Position numbers and translations under genes: made by a program
Part shown: piece by piece, positions 45,262 through 56,274 of the stretch
Layout: every line of letters starts with the position of its first letter
How positions within the stretch are numbered: the stretch's first letter is position 1
Source of the DNA: Siderastrea siderea
Taxonomy: Eukaryota > Cnidaria > Anthozoa > Scleractinia > Rhizangiidae
DNA: 64,000 nt
Assembly: GCA_964030785.1 (NCBI GenBank)
Contig: OZ034969.1
Span: forward strand, 802,201-866,200
Direction of reading: 5' to 3'
Notes under the pieces: model-generated
What the model was told of the DNA's origin: nothing
The model's input: only the letters and a program-made list of their open reading frames with translations
Databases searched by the model: none

Positions 45262-47213
45262 ATGGCAGTGTTAACAAAGACTGAGAAGATCATGCGGCAG
45301 TTACTTTTAAGTAGTTGGGCGTTGTTGTTTCTAGGACATTAAATCAGCTTGCTTCAGAATTCCACTGCTGTGACACCTTCACTGTGGTCTGATCAAAGGT
45401 CTGGAGACGAAGATAGAAAAGAGGCATCTTTTTTTTTTGTTTTTTGTTTTTGTTTTTTGTATTTTAAAGCTTTTTTTAGAATTATGGTTGCTTTTTTTAT
45501 TTTATTTTGATTTTTTTTTATTGCAACACAAAGAACACTACTTACAAAACAAGACATACACTACTTACAATACTACTTACAATACATTACTTATACTACA
45601 CTACTTACTATACAATACTTCCTTAGACTACGATTTTAACACTACTTTTATACAGTTTGTTTTCCGGTTACACACCTATGTACCTAGCAAATTGCAATTC
45701 GAAACAGGTTTCCACTCAGCCTCTAGCATCTTCACATTATTATACTTAGCAGCAATGTGACGTTCAGTTTCATATTTTCTTCTAACTAGTTCCTTATAGG
45801 AAGAGAAAAAAGGAAGGCTATTATTCCTACGGCAGTTCCATAAATGTAGCTTACCTAAAACGATTAAATAATTAAACAGAGGACATTTAGTATCTGTGAC
45901 GCCAATTAAAATAGTCTTCAACTCGAGTTTCCTTTGTTCTTTGGCAATAGCGATCCAATAAGATTCAAATTTTTCCCAAAATGCACGTGAGTAAACACAG
46001 TAAAAGAATGAATGATCAATTGTTTCCGGACAAGTACTACAAAAGGTGCAAAGATCGCTTTGTATTACACCTATCTTAGCTAAGCGGGAATTTGTGAATA
46101 AAATGTCGTTCAGTATTTTAAACTGAAAACATTGCACATATGTGTCACAGATACAGGACCTTATTAATGAGAAAGCCTTTTTTGCTTCCACATCATCAAT
46201 AGAAAATTTTGAGGCATCTTTGAAAGTCATCATCAAGACGGTAATGGGAATCGTGTTAGGAGTTGAAGCTGCTGTGGGGATTGCAGAAGCTGTAGATGGA
46301 GCGGCCGTGGCAGGAGATGCCATTGGCTCAGCTGCAGAGGCTGGGGATGCAATTTCAGCCGGGGCTGATGCCGGAGCCGACGCTGGCAGTGCAGCCGGTG
46401 ACGGAGCTGCGGGAGCAGTGCGATCTGGTGGACAGGCTCTGGCGTCAGCCCTTGAAACGCTGAACAATGCACTGGTAAAAGTAGGCAAAATGGTGGAAGA
46501 GTTCATTGCAATCGACACAGTTTTCAAAGCAGCAAAGAAGTTATTGGAGGTACTTTTCTCAGATCCAGCCGCCCTTGCTCGAGCAAAAAAGCTAGACAAA
46601 TTGATCAAAGTGCTGAATCAAAGTTCCAGTCTTTTGAAAGATCTCACGGATTGGCTCAAAGTGCATTCACGAGACACCACGGATCTAAAAGACATCACTG
46701 TTACAACGCAAGGAGTGCTATCAGAGTTTATCCCTCAGCTGGGAGCGGTAAGTGAATATTTGATGAGCATGTCCATGACTCATATCTTAAATCTGGAAAC
46801 GGGGCTAAAATTAATGCTGCTAGCCATGTTTTTTTACGATTTCTTTTATTCCACCAGACCGACTGAATTATCATAATAATGAAAAGAAGAACTGATCGAA
46901 ATGCATATGTTACGACTGGTGTTTATAGGTACATGACTGTGTACGCTGTCTAAATGGTCAGTTTCTATTCATTCTTATACAGGCTGCACGTACACTAAAG
47001 ACCCTTTCAAATCAAGTTTCAAAGAGGAATCTTAAGAACGAGCCTGTTACAGATGGCGAAGTAGACGCCATTGAACGCAGCTTGGAGGCAATCCTTAACA
47101 GTTTCAAGTCTCTGGCAGAGTTCAAGACAAAACATCAAGCCCGAGTTCGGCATCTCAGTGGATTGCCCATTGACGAAAACAAAGTTTCCTCAATACAAGC
47201 TGAAATGCCTTGA
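45262..47213 (+). pseudogene. gene C copy 1 (C1), interrupted by a LINE
   Basis: Paralog of C2. Exon 1 45262-45310 (MAVLTKTEKIM), exon 2 would start at 45422 but is split by a LINE after 11 bases and resumes at 46211 to 46747; exon 3 46983-47213. The remaining frame is open (MGIVLGVEAAVGIAE onward) with only a few substitutions relative to C2. An alternative start at the methionine at 46243, or splicing into the LINE, could still make a shortened protein, but the simplest reading is loss of function. Confidence 0.8.
45432..46210 (-). mobile_element. 5'-truncated LINE insertion
   Basis: Flanked by GAGGCATCTTT at 45421-45431 and 46211-46221 (target-site duplication). The left end is T-rich, that is a poly(A) tail of a minus-strand element. 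The minus frame ending at 45676 encodes the region after the RT: FQFKILNDILFTNSRLAKIG, LCTFCSTCPETIDHSFFYC and FWEKF, a zf-RVT-type domain seen in several LINE clades. No RT or endonuclease remains. It lies exactly at the start of C1 exon 2. Confidence 0.9.
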
Positions 47214-48007
47214 AAAAGGCCAACGTGGTAGCTGATCACCTACGTTTTTACGTATTTAGGATTAGTTTGTTAATCCTATTTAGAGTTCATTGACAAGTAG
47301 TTTTCCCAGCAAAATATAGGAAACAGTATCGTACACAAATAAATATATATTGAAACTGGTTTTAGTGTAGTGTAGATGAAATGTATAACTGTGTTAACTT
47401 TTGATGAATACCGTTCCGTAGCCAATTACAGACAATCAACGAGTTTGTTTCTGCGGAAACGTTTCAAGGGATTTCCGTTAGTGTTGCCTTTGATTACATT
47501 ATATGCACGACCTGAGACAATGAAAACTCTTTTCTAACTTCAAATTAGTCTTTCCAGCTGTATTTCATCCAAATTCAGTTCTCTATACCGTATTGATGGA
47601 CAGTGGTGTGTTTCAAGAGGCTGCGCCAGTGACTTAAAAATGATAGCTGCCTAGTTATGTTACTAGATATCACATCTGCTTGGCGATTTGAGCTTTAACA
47701 CTTTAAAATAAAAACGTTTGTATTAAACTAGTGTATTCAAATGTACTATATTCTGTATATTGACTGAGTCTCTATATCACTGACCTTGTGCTGCTGATCA
47801 ACAAATAGATGTTGGGCACGTAAAGTTATAATTGATCCGCGCATCAGGTTACTCTAGCACCTACTCTCTTGCAATCATTTGCAACAAAACAACATGTTCG
47901 CCTGGCCGCGGACAGTTGGATTATTGAAAGGGCGATTCTGCGGGCTTATCACTTGTTTTGACTTTCGTAATGAAGCAAAAAACTGGCTACGAGATTGAAT
48001 GAGAGCA
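47214..48007. repeat. 3' flank of C1
   Basis: Nearly identical to 62424-63222. Candidate poly(A) signal AATAAA at about 47340. No further gene. Confidence 0.7.
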
Positions 48008-48875
48008 GCGAATTTATGATAAAATAGACACACAATCAGTTAAAGGGGGTCGTTATTAATAAAGGCTATTGACCCACTTGTTATTTGGGTGAATGTTTGC
48101 CGCACAGAAAATCGTTTTCCTAACATCGATTCAAAAGGAAAAGCGAATGTAAAACCCGCTTGAAAGATAACCTAGATGAAATTCGCTTTGCTTTTTGCTT
48201 AAACATGATATTTTGAAACCTATTTTACATTAAACGTAATACACATCCTGTGCAGGTCTTTTATCCGTTTTCGAGGGCTACAATTGGGTAACAATGTTCC
48301 ATCACCTATTGTTGTCATATTTTGCGATGTAGTTTGCCGCAGGGAACAAGTTTTTCCTAGTTTCAAATGGAAAAGAAAACAGAACACTTAAGGTACAGAC
48401 CATCAGCGTCGAGTGCCGTATCGATTTCCGATTTCATTAAATGTCGGCCATATTCAAAGTGATCACAAAGAAGAAAGAAATTGAATGCTAATGTGAAATT
48501 AAATCAGAACAGATAAAGTTTTCAAGGTGACAAGGAATTAAAAATCACGTGAACGTAAACTGTAACAACTTTGTTCAGTTTAACAAGCAAATGCATTGAT
48601 CAATTAACATTTCACTTTTGCCTTACTCTCACTATATTTCTTGTTGCCAACGTACAATTTTGCGGACGTATGAATAATTGGGTCGTGTAGTTTTGTTACT
48701 CATGCACCGTTACGTACATGCAATTCCAAAAGATTTTTCTACCTTTAAGTATTACTTTCACGATTACTACTCAGTTAAAATGGGTTGTCATTACACGATA
48801 TTGGCCCACCTGTTCAATAGTGTTAGTGTTTGTATGGCACACAGGAAGTTAGTTCTCTGATTGCCGTTTTCAATT
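48008..48875. repeat. spacer block Y, copy 2
   Basis: Matches 63223-64000 over its visible length and, less closely, 26075 and 52390. It ends GATTGCCGTTTTCAATTAAGCG, where the other copies have TTTTTAAA. Confidence 0.8.
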
Positions 48876-49396
48876 AAGCGACGAGCAGGACAGCTTGGCT
48901 AAGAATGTCCGCTCCAGAAAAGATATATGGAACTGGCTACATGATGCCTAAACGTAATGTCTGTTACTTTAAATTAACCTGTGCAGGCATGTTTTCTGTT
49001 GTTAAGGCCTACCATTAACTGATAATTGGTCACCTATTGTAGTCGCGTTTGTGGCTTCTATTAGAGACAAGAATCATTTTTTTGCGCTCGTTTTGAACTG
49101 AACAGAAAACAAAACACTTACTGGTGTCAATTAACTTTGCTCAAAAGAATAGAACACTCAAGTGCTGACGTTAATTTCTTTTCCTAATCACGAACACGAA
49201 CTATTTGGCGATTAACAGTCATTCTGTGCGAATCAAAAGAGTGTTATCGAAGTGAGTGCAAAGTAACCAATTCAAAGTAGCTTTCAAATAAAACCCATAA
49301 ATGTTTGGTATTGCTTAATTAACGGGATAGATAACAGTCGTATCAGAAATCAGCTCAGTCTATAGACTATATATAAATGCTTGACACTGTTTCACT
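48876..49396. repeat. spacer tail and Z, copy before stefin 2
   Basis: ACGAGCAGGACAGC...CTATATATAAATGCTTGACACTG, then joins the stefin cassette directly after TTTCACTATCGG. Z is shorter here than before B1 and B2. Confidence 0.75.
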
Positions 49397-50325
49397 ATCG
49401 GTTTCAGATTTGATTCGAATTTTGGAGTGAACACTCGAAGTGCTGACCATACAGGAGAGATGTGATCAAAGTTGATAGACAGGCAGAAATGGAGTGCATC
49501 CAGCTTTATTCAGAAAACGCTTTTAATTTAATGTGACCCAGAATTACAACACTATCGTGTTCTCTAAGTGGCATAATCATCGAAAACCAACAACAAACAG
49601 CCAATGTATGCGCGTGTTTTTACTGTTCTCGCTATATTTCTTGTTGTCAACGCACTATTTTGCGGACTAATAAATATTTAGGCCGAGAAGCATCGTTGCT
49701 CCTGCACGAAGGTTTGAGAAGGGAAATATTCAATCCGGCCAAGAATAGAAGCTTTCTATTGCAACGTAAGTTTTTAGCATTTGCGTCAGTAACGTATACA
49801 GAACTCTGAACAGCACCGTAAAACATTATGCATTCGCCCACGTACTACAACGTTCGTTTAATTAAACGACTTTTCTGCCTTTATTCAGTTGCTTTGAGGG
49901 TGCATTAACATTATATTAAGCTTTCCTTTTACCGAATTACTTGATACGTTAAATGTTTGCACCTTAACAGATACACTGCAGTTTGAGATAATTGGTGTAC
50001 GTCTTTTGACTGTCTTCGATTCATAATGAACTGCCTTCAAACTATTCAATAGGACTAGAGATTCCACGGGAGTGGATGTTGTTTTCAAACAAGCGCATGG
50101 CTGGATGTGACCCGTGAAGGCAGATCTGTTGTGTTGTGTATAGATTAGAATAGTGGCGGGTCTCTCGAAACTCTCAACCTGTTCAAATCGAAACATCAGC
50201 TAGTTATCCCAGTTGATATTTTCCATGAAGTCAAACAACCAAAGACACAATAGTTTGAACACGTTTTAATAAACGTTTTTAAATCGACATACAGCTTCAT
50301 CCCATGACATGTTTGAGCTTTGTTT
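49397..50325. repeat. stefin cassette, 3' flank (copy 2)
   Basis: Near-identical counterpart of 21660-22601. No gene besides the stefin downstream region. Confidence 0.7.
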
Positions 50326-51495
50326 CTAGCCGAAATAGTCTATGGGATCGTCTTCCTTCATTCCAGTCTTGATAGCAGTTAATTCAAGGGTTGATCCAGC
50401 AGATGGCAAAGTCTGAGAGACACGTATGTGGACGTAGGAATGACCGCCAACATGAACCTATAAATTAAATGTTCAGCAGTTGAAAAAGTGACCAGCAAGT
50501 GATGTGATATTCTTAAAGTAAACTGCTATTCTCAATACTGATTCCATCTGTATGTAAAACAGGAAAACTCCTTCCAAACAAATTGTGACAAATTGCTCTG
50601 TAGCGGACAGATGAGGAGATACAATCAAGTGTTTTGTGATGTAAACATTTTTAGCCGTGATGTCCTAAAAACTACGAGGTTTGTAAAAGTGAATGACGAA
50701 TCCTAGAATAGTAAAACAATTCCTTAGTCACGGACTGCCTTTGAAAACGGAATTTTTACATGATGTAGAATACGTGTGATATCACAACATGGTCAGGATC
50801 AGTGTATGGAACAGTATTCGACTAACCTTAATGAAGTAATTTGTTCCAGCTACAACTTGTGTTTTGTAACACTTGGCTTCGAATTGTCGGAAAGTAGTCT
50901 GTGCTTTTACCTCTGCTTGGCCCTTCACCTGTGGAAGAAACAGTTTCATATGTGATTATAATTTCTCTGTTCGATATCAACAAATCGTTGAGCATAAGAA
51001 ATAACAAAAATGTATAGCAGTCGGTAATTAAGGAGAATAGGCGAGGGTTGTCAATAAACTGGAATAACTGCAAAAAGTATTTTAATAATCCATTTTAAAC
51101 ATCAAGATGACACAAGCAAAACTGTAGACAGCAGTACAGGAAGCAAATGAAGAAAGCTACGATTTGACGATAGGGAAGACCTATTCACAAACACGGAGAT
51201 TCTTTACCGGAACTCAAGTCTTCCTTTTTGGATTCAGGGGACTTCAGAATATAAACTGTACTGTGCTATTCATAAGAAGACAGCAAAAGTGATTGAGGTT
51301 TGCCAAGGAGGGCGCTGCCCTGCTCTTCGTTCTGGTGATAAACGTTTATGTAAAGAAGAAGTCCAAAAAAAAAAAAAGGAAAAGAAATAGGCTACAAAAT
51401 GCTGAACAGACCTGATCGCAAATATTTTGCACTTCTGCATTGGCCTCTTTAAGTTCACTCAAACCACCACAAGTAGACTGATATGCATTCGACAT
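50326..51495 (-). CDS. stefin / type 1 cystatin (cysteine protease inhibitor)
   Basis: Three exons with GT-AG borders, all phase 0: 51412-51495, 50827-50928 and 50326-50457, giving 105 residues, close to the ~98 of cystatin B. The N-terminus is [18 protein letters not shown] with the conserved glycine pair; the central loop is [12 protein letters not shown] (QXVXG motif); then [19 protein letters not shown], whose LP takes the place of the second hairpin loop, and the tail DDPIDYFG. No signal peptide, as expected for intracellular stefins. It blocks papain-like proteases such as cathepsins by wedging these loops into the active site. An in-frame ATG 13 codons upstream (51534) is not shared by copy 1, so the inner start is preferred. 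Intact, unlike the copy at 22.6 kb. Confidence 0.92.
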
Positions 51496-52377
51496 GTTAG
51501 TAGTTACCCACACAAATTTGCCGTCTAATGGCATGAACGAGTAACGCAGTGATACTTAATGGACAGAGCACACAAACAGCTGATTGGTTGAGAGATATAT
51601 CTTGATGATCAGGTTACACCCCCTACTCGAAGTACGTCATTATTAAAATGATATTGCCCACCTGTTCTATAGTTTTATTTTGATGAATCTTTGTTTGGAA
51701 CACAGGAAGTCGTTGTTGTGACATTGACTTCAAATCAAGTAAAGCGAAACGGATTGCACTCAATACCTTCTGAAGAAGGGAAAGTGGCTTAAGAACTAAA
51801 GGGGAATCCGAAAATGATACCTTGCACAAACGAGGAGTTGAATCTCTAAAGACGCTCAATGGTCATCGGGCAGCAAGTTAGTCGGTGAAAATGCGGCAAA
51901 TGAAGCCGTTTTATACGGAGATATTGGAGTACTGGAAGCTTGGCGGTGATGAAACGTATATTAACATCCATAAAAGTTAAAATATTTGACTTGGGCTCGC
52001 CATACTTTGTCAGTCGCTGATCAACCCATACATGTCGCGCGCTCAAAATAGCTCATCATGCTGCTCCTGCATATGCTATGTTACTCAGTCTCATACAGCT
52101 CAGACATTGCAAGTTTTGGAAACTTTCTATCAACTGGTTCGTTGCAATAATTTTCAACAACACATATCTTACAAACAGCTGCAATAAGAGAATATGTTCT
52201 CTTGGCTGCGCACAAATTAATTTAAAATCAAATAAATAAATCACTTTGTTTAGGTGTCAACGGTATTTAGCACAGAATGCTGATTAATCACTGAAAGGGC
52301 GATTCTACGAGTTTATTGTTTTGACTGGAACACTCTTCTTGCTAAGGCGCAAACCAGGCTCGCTATAAAATCGAATA
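51496..52377. repeat. stefin cassette, 5' flank (copy 2)
   Basis: Counterpart of 23743-24584, including the SINE tail at 52231-52283. It holds the stefin promoter; no TATA box placed with confidence. Confidence 0.65.
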
Positions 52378-53284
52378 ATAGCGATTTGAAACGAATTTAT
52401 GATAAAATAGACACATTATCAGTTAAAGCGGGTGATTGTTAATAAACACTATTGACCCACTTGTTGTGTAGTTTATCTGCGTGAATGTTTGCCGCACATA
52501 CAGCATGGAAATCGTTTTCCTAATGTCGATTCAAAAGGAAAAACGAAACAGATTACACTATAACAGCCGCTTAAGAGATAATCTAGATGAAATTCGCTTT
52601 GCCTTTTGCTTAAACATGATATTTTGAAACTTATTTTACATTAAACGTAATACACTTCCTGTGCAGGTCTTTTGTCCGTTTTCAAGGGCTACAATTGGGT
52701 AACAATGTTCCATCACCTATTGTTGTCATATTTTGCGATGTAGTTTGCCGCAGGGAACAAGTTTTTCCTAGTTTCAAATGGAAAAGAAAACAGAACACTT
52801 AAGGTACAGACCATCAGCGTCGAGTTCCGTATCGTTTTCCGATTTTATTAAATGTCGGGATATTCAAAGTGCTCACGTAAACTGAGAAAGAAATTGAATG
52901 CTAATGTGAAATTTAATCAGAAAAGATAAAGTTTTCAAGGTGACGCGGAATTTAAAATCACGTGAACGTAAACTTAACAGCTTTGTTAATTCAGAAGCAA
53001 ATGAATTGATCAATTAACATTTCACCTTTGTCTTAATCTCACTAAATTTCTTGTTGCCAACGTACAATTTTGTGGACTTATGAAGGTTGGGCCGTGTGGT
53101 CTTGTTACTCCTGCACCGTTACGTACATGCAATTCCAAAAGATTTTTTCTACCTTTATTGTTTTCACGGTCATTGCCTCAGTACAGTTTAAAGTGGGTCG
53201 TTATTGCACGATATTGGCCCACCTGTTCAATAGTGTCAGTGTTTATGTGGCACACAGGAAGTTAGTTATCTGATTGCCGTTTTT
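52378..53284. repeat. spacer block Y, copy 3 (contains the empty site of the array)
   Basis: Closest relative of the copy at 26.07-27.03 kb. It runs GCCGTTTTTAAAAATGACGAGCAGG without interruption, so it shows the site before the 12.7 kb array. Confidence 0.85.
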
Positions 53285-54154
53285 AAAAATGACGAGCAGG
53301 ACAGCTTAGCTAAGAATGCCCGCTCCAGAAAAGAAATATTGAACTGGCTAAATGAATGCCCGAACGTAATATCTGTGACTTTAAGTTAACCTATACAGGT
53401 ATTTTTCTGTTGTTCAGGCCTACCATTAACTGATAATTGGTCACCTATTATAGTCGCGTTTGTGGTTTCTAGTCAGAGAAAGGAATCAATTTTTGGCGCC
53501 CGTTTTGTACTGAAAAGAAAAGAAGACACTTAAACAGCCTAGCCGGCTGGCGTCAATAAAGTTTGCTCAAAAGAATAGAACACTCAAATGCTGACGTTAA
53601 TTTCTTTTCCTAGTCATGAACACGAAATACAGTCATTCTGTGCAAATCAAAAGGGCGTTATCGAAGTGAGTGCAAAGTAACCAATTAAAAGTAGTTTTTA
53701 AAGAAGACCCATAAATGTTTGGTATTACTTAATTAACGGGATAGATAACAGTCGTGTCAGAAATCAGCTCAGTCTATAGACAATATATAAATGCTTGACA
53801 CTGTTTCACTTTCGAGACTTAATGCTGTCTGTTTGGACGTCTTAGTCACCACAGAGTGGACATGGTGTACAGCACAAATTATATCGAAAGAGGAAACTAA
53901 CAAGAGTGTATTTAATGACTTTTATTGTGTAAAATGCTTTCAATCTTTTTGTACACAAGGCTCTAGGAATGCTTGTCCTTATGTTGGTTATCAGTAAATG
54001 AAGCCGACCAAGTGTTGGCATAAAGTGAATAAAAGAGAACACGGAGCTACGCACACCATGTGAAAAAAAAAAAAAACGAAACAAAACAAAACAAAACAAA
54101 AAACGATTTTGCTTAATTGCTCGTGGCTGTATTATAGTATTTTAACTTTAAATA
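53285..54154. repeat. spacer tail and Z before PMS2 copy 3
   Basis: Tail plus a full Z with CAATATATAAATGCTTGACAC. A 68-codon plus frame (53791-53997) is open only in this copy. Z ends in AATAAAG and passes straight into PMS2 sequence. Confidence 0.7.
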
Positions 54155-54672
54155 AAGAAAATCAAGCTGGTTTCACTTCCAATTAGTAAGAACTGGACAT
54201 TTGGTGTTGAGGACATTGAAGAGTTGATTTTCATGCTGAGTAGTGATTCATCCGGGGTGATGTGTAGGCCCTCTAGAGTACGGAACATGTTTGCAAGCCG
54301 TGCCTGTCGTATGTCAATCATGGTTGGGACTGCTTTGGACCGGGCTCAAATGAAGAAGATTGTAAGTCACATGGGAGAGATTGAACAGCCATGGAACTGC
54401 CCTCATGGTCGGCCCACCATGAGACATCTAATAAATCTCAGGATGCTACCAAAACTAGATCTGGATTGAAAACTGATGGACTAAGACTGATATTAGCCTG
54501 CGAGAGCAGATGCCTTTTCCTAGCTTTTTCACCCACGTCTGCTCTTGCAAGCTAGACTGAAAAAGACAACTGTATAATATAGAGATCTGGACTTTGCCTT
54601 AGACTCTTTCTACTCAGGGAAAGTCGAACAAAAAGAATACATAAGGGAACACAAAAATTGCTTGCTGCAGGG
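54155..54672 (+). pseudogene. partial PMS2 copy 3 (end of last exon and 3' UTR)
   Basis: Matches PMS2 from about 17363 (AAGAAAATCAAGCTGG) to about 17890, covering the last ~105 codons, the stop at 54467-54469 and ~200 bp of 3' UTR including the stem-loop. The frame is open with a 3-bp insertion (extra S) and S for P in the DSPGVM motif. There is no start, ATPase or DQHA motif, so it cannot be a working mismatch repair protein. It is adjacent to a BEL/Pao fragment. Confidence 0.9.
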
Positions 54673-54694
54673 AAAGCAATTCTTTAGTAAGACT

Positions 54695-55775
54695 GCCTTT
54701 GAAAACGGAATTTTCAAAGGCAGGACCGGTTACTCCAAGGTTGTTTGTTACGTCATCGGTAACGAAACAGGTATCACTTTGATCATCTAGCACGGCGTAT
54801 ACCTTAACTCGGCGGTCTGGGTCATCCTTGTGGTGAATCCATACCGGAAGAATCATAGAGGTCGTAGTGTAACTACAGTTCACGCAATTATTCGTGGCTT
54901 TAACGGTTTCTTTCGTGCTTTCTTCTTTTTTCTCTTCAGGTGGGAAGCGATGGAGAACAGTTGCATGTGGCTTCTTACACAACTCGCACTGGATCTTGCG
55001 TTTGCAGTGTCGTGCCATCTGGCGTGGACTGAGACAGGAGAAGCATAATCCTTTCGACATGCAAAGGTCTTGTCTCTCCTTGACTGACTTTTCTAAAAAG
55101 TCCTTGCATGTGATGAGACTGTGTTTCCCTTTACACAGCAGACACAAACTCGTGTCCGTGGGATCTTTACACGAGGCTTCGTTGCCCTGATTGAAAAGGG
55201 TGGTGCCACGACGTCTTTTCTTCTCTCTTTTCTCGGTGCTCCATCTCATCTTATCGGTAGAGGGGCTTCTTTCCTTCTCTAGTTCTTTCCTTGTTGAGGT
55301 CAGAGCATCATGTGAGAACACAGGATGGTTGGCGTCAAGGGATGTCTCTTGTGTAAACTCAACAAAGTTTGCAAAGGTGTATTCACCGTACCTCGCTTCT
55401 ACTTTCTTTGCACTTTCTCTCCACTTGTTACTGTAGTAGGTGGGTAGGCGAGCCGCAAGCTCTCGAATTCTGGAGTAACTCTTGAGTTCCTTTAGGTACT
55501 TGACGGATTTCATGGTTTCTTGAGTCATGACAAGAAAATCGCTAAATTCTTGGAGCTCCGCACTGGTTACGCATGGCGACCAATTTCTCAGTTTATCTCT
55601 GTAGGCTTCGTAGATTCTGAAAGGGTCTCCGAAACGTTCTTTCAGGGTTTTCCTGGCTCTCTTGTAAGCGTCTTCTATCCGCAATCCTAACAGTCCACTG
55701 ATCGTTTTTTGTGCCGCTCCGCTTGTGTACTCGCCAAGATAATAAAGCTTGTAGTTGACTGCATTTCCTTCCCCT
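54695..55775 (-). mobile_element. BEL/Pao LTR retrotransposon fragment (gag and protease)
   Basis: One long minus-strand frame. From the right end, YKLYYLGEYTSGAAQKTISG and ARKTLKERFGDPF belong to the DUF1759-type gag. Next come CLLCKGKHSLITC and CFSCLSPRQMARHC knuckles, a CELCKKPHATVLH motif, and a DUF1758-type aspartic protease start with AVLDDQSDTCFV (LDDQSD in place of the D-S/T-G signature). It is cut off just after the protease motif, and a stop precedes it at the 5' side. No LTRs, RT or integrase. The frame is still open over about 350 codons, suggesting a fairly recent fragment. Confidence 0.85.
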
Positions 55776-56044
55776 TACTGTATAAGAAAAAAGTACCCTG
55801 TACTCCACGGCTTAAAGGAACTGCAAAATATTAATGCGCTACGGCAAGAGCTTGAAAAATGCAAGTAAACAAAGGAACTCTGATCATGTACAGTAATTCA
55901 AGACCCTCGATTGTGTAACAACGGCGTTGTAGATTCTTATGACTTCAATGACAGATTTGTCACTTGCTTTGTAATTAAAAAACACGCATGAAAACACCTT
56001 CTCCGGAATTTGTTAATTGCATTCAGGTGTGTATGTGGCTAAAA
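55776..56044. other. intergenic, nothing recognised
   Basis: No LTR or coding signal next to the BEL/Pao fragment. Confidence 0.4.
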
Positions 56045-56274
56045 CCGGTTTTTGTTGGTTCCTGAGCTTTCAGAGTTCGAGAAATCGAATGTAAATTTTT
56101 GAACGGAAGAAAGAATTAGTTCGAAATATCGGGAGTTTCGAAAAACGAGCATTCGAAAAATCGGGGGTAAAATTACAGTGTTTGACTGAAGCAAATCCAA
56201 GGGAAACGACTTTTGGTTCGAAGAATCGGGAGTTTCGAATAACCGAGTATTCGAAAAATCGGGATTCCACTGTA
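56045..56274. mobile_element. Tigger/pogo-like DNA element end
   Basis: Repeated TTCGAAAAATCGGG-type phrases (near 56122, 56151, 56217 and 56250) end in GGGATTCCACTGTATA. On the complement this is CAGTGGAATCCCGA beside TA, resembling Tigger ends with sub-terminal repeats. The opposite end and any transposase are not seen. Confidence 0.5.

Noticed and set aside
46142..46876. 244-codon plus ORF beginning in the LINE and running into C1
   Set aside because: It starts at GTG, not ATG, and its first part is LINE antisense. Treated as an open remnant of C1 rather than a gene.
53791..53997. 68-codon plus ORF right after the TATA-like motif of Z
   Set aside because: The equivalent frames at 43627 and 59619 have early stops, so the frame is not maintained.
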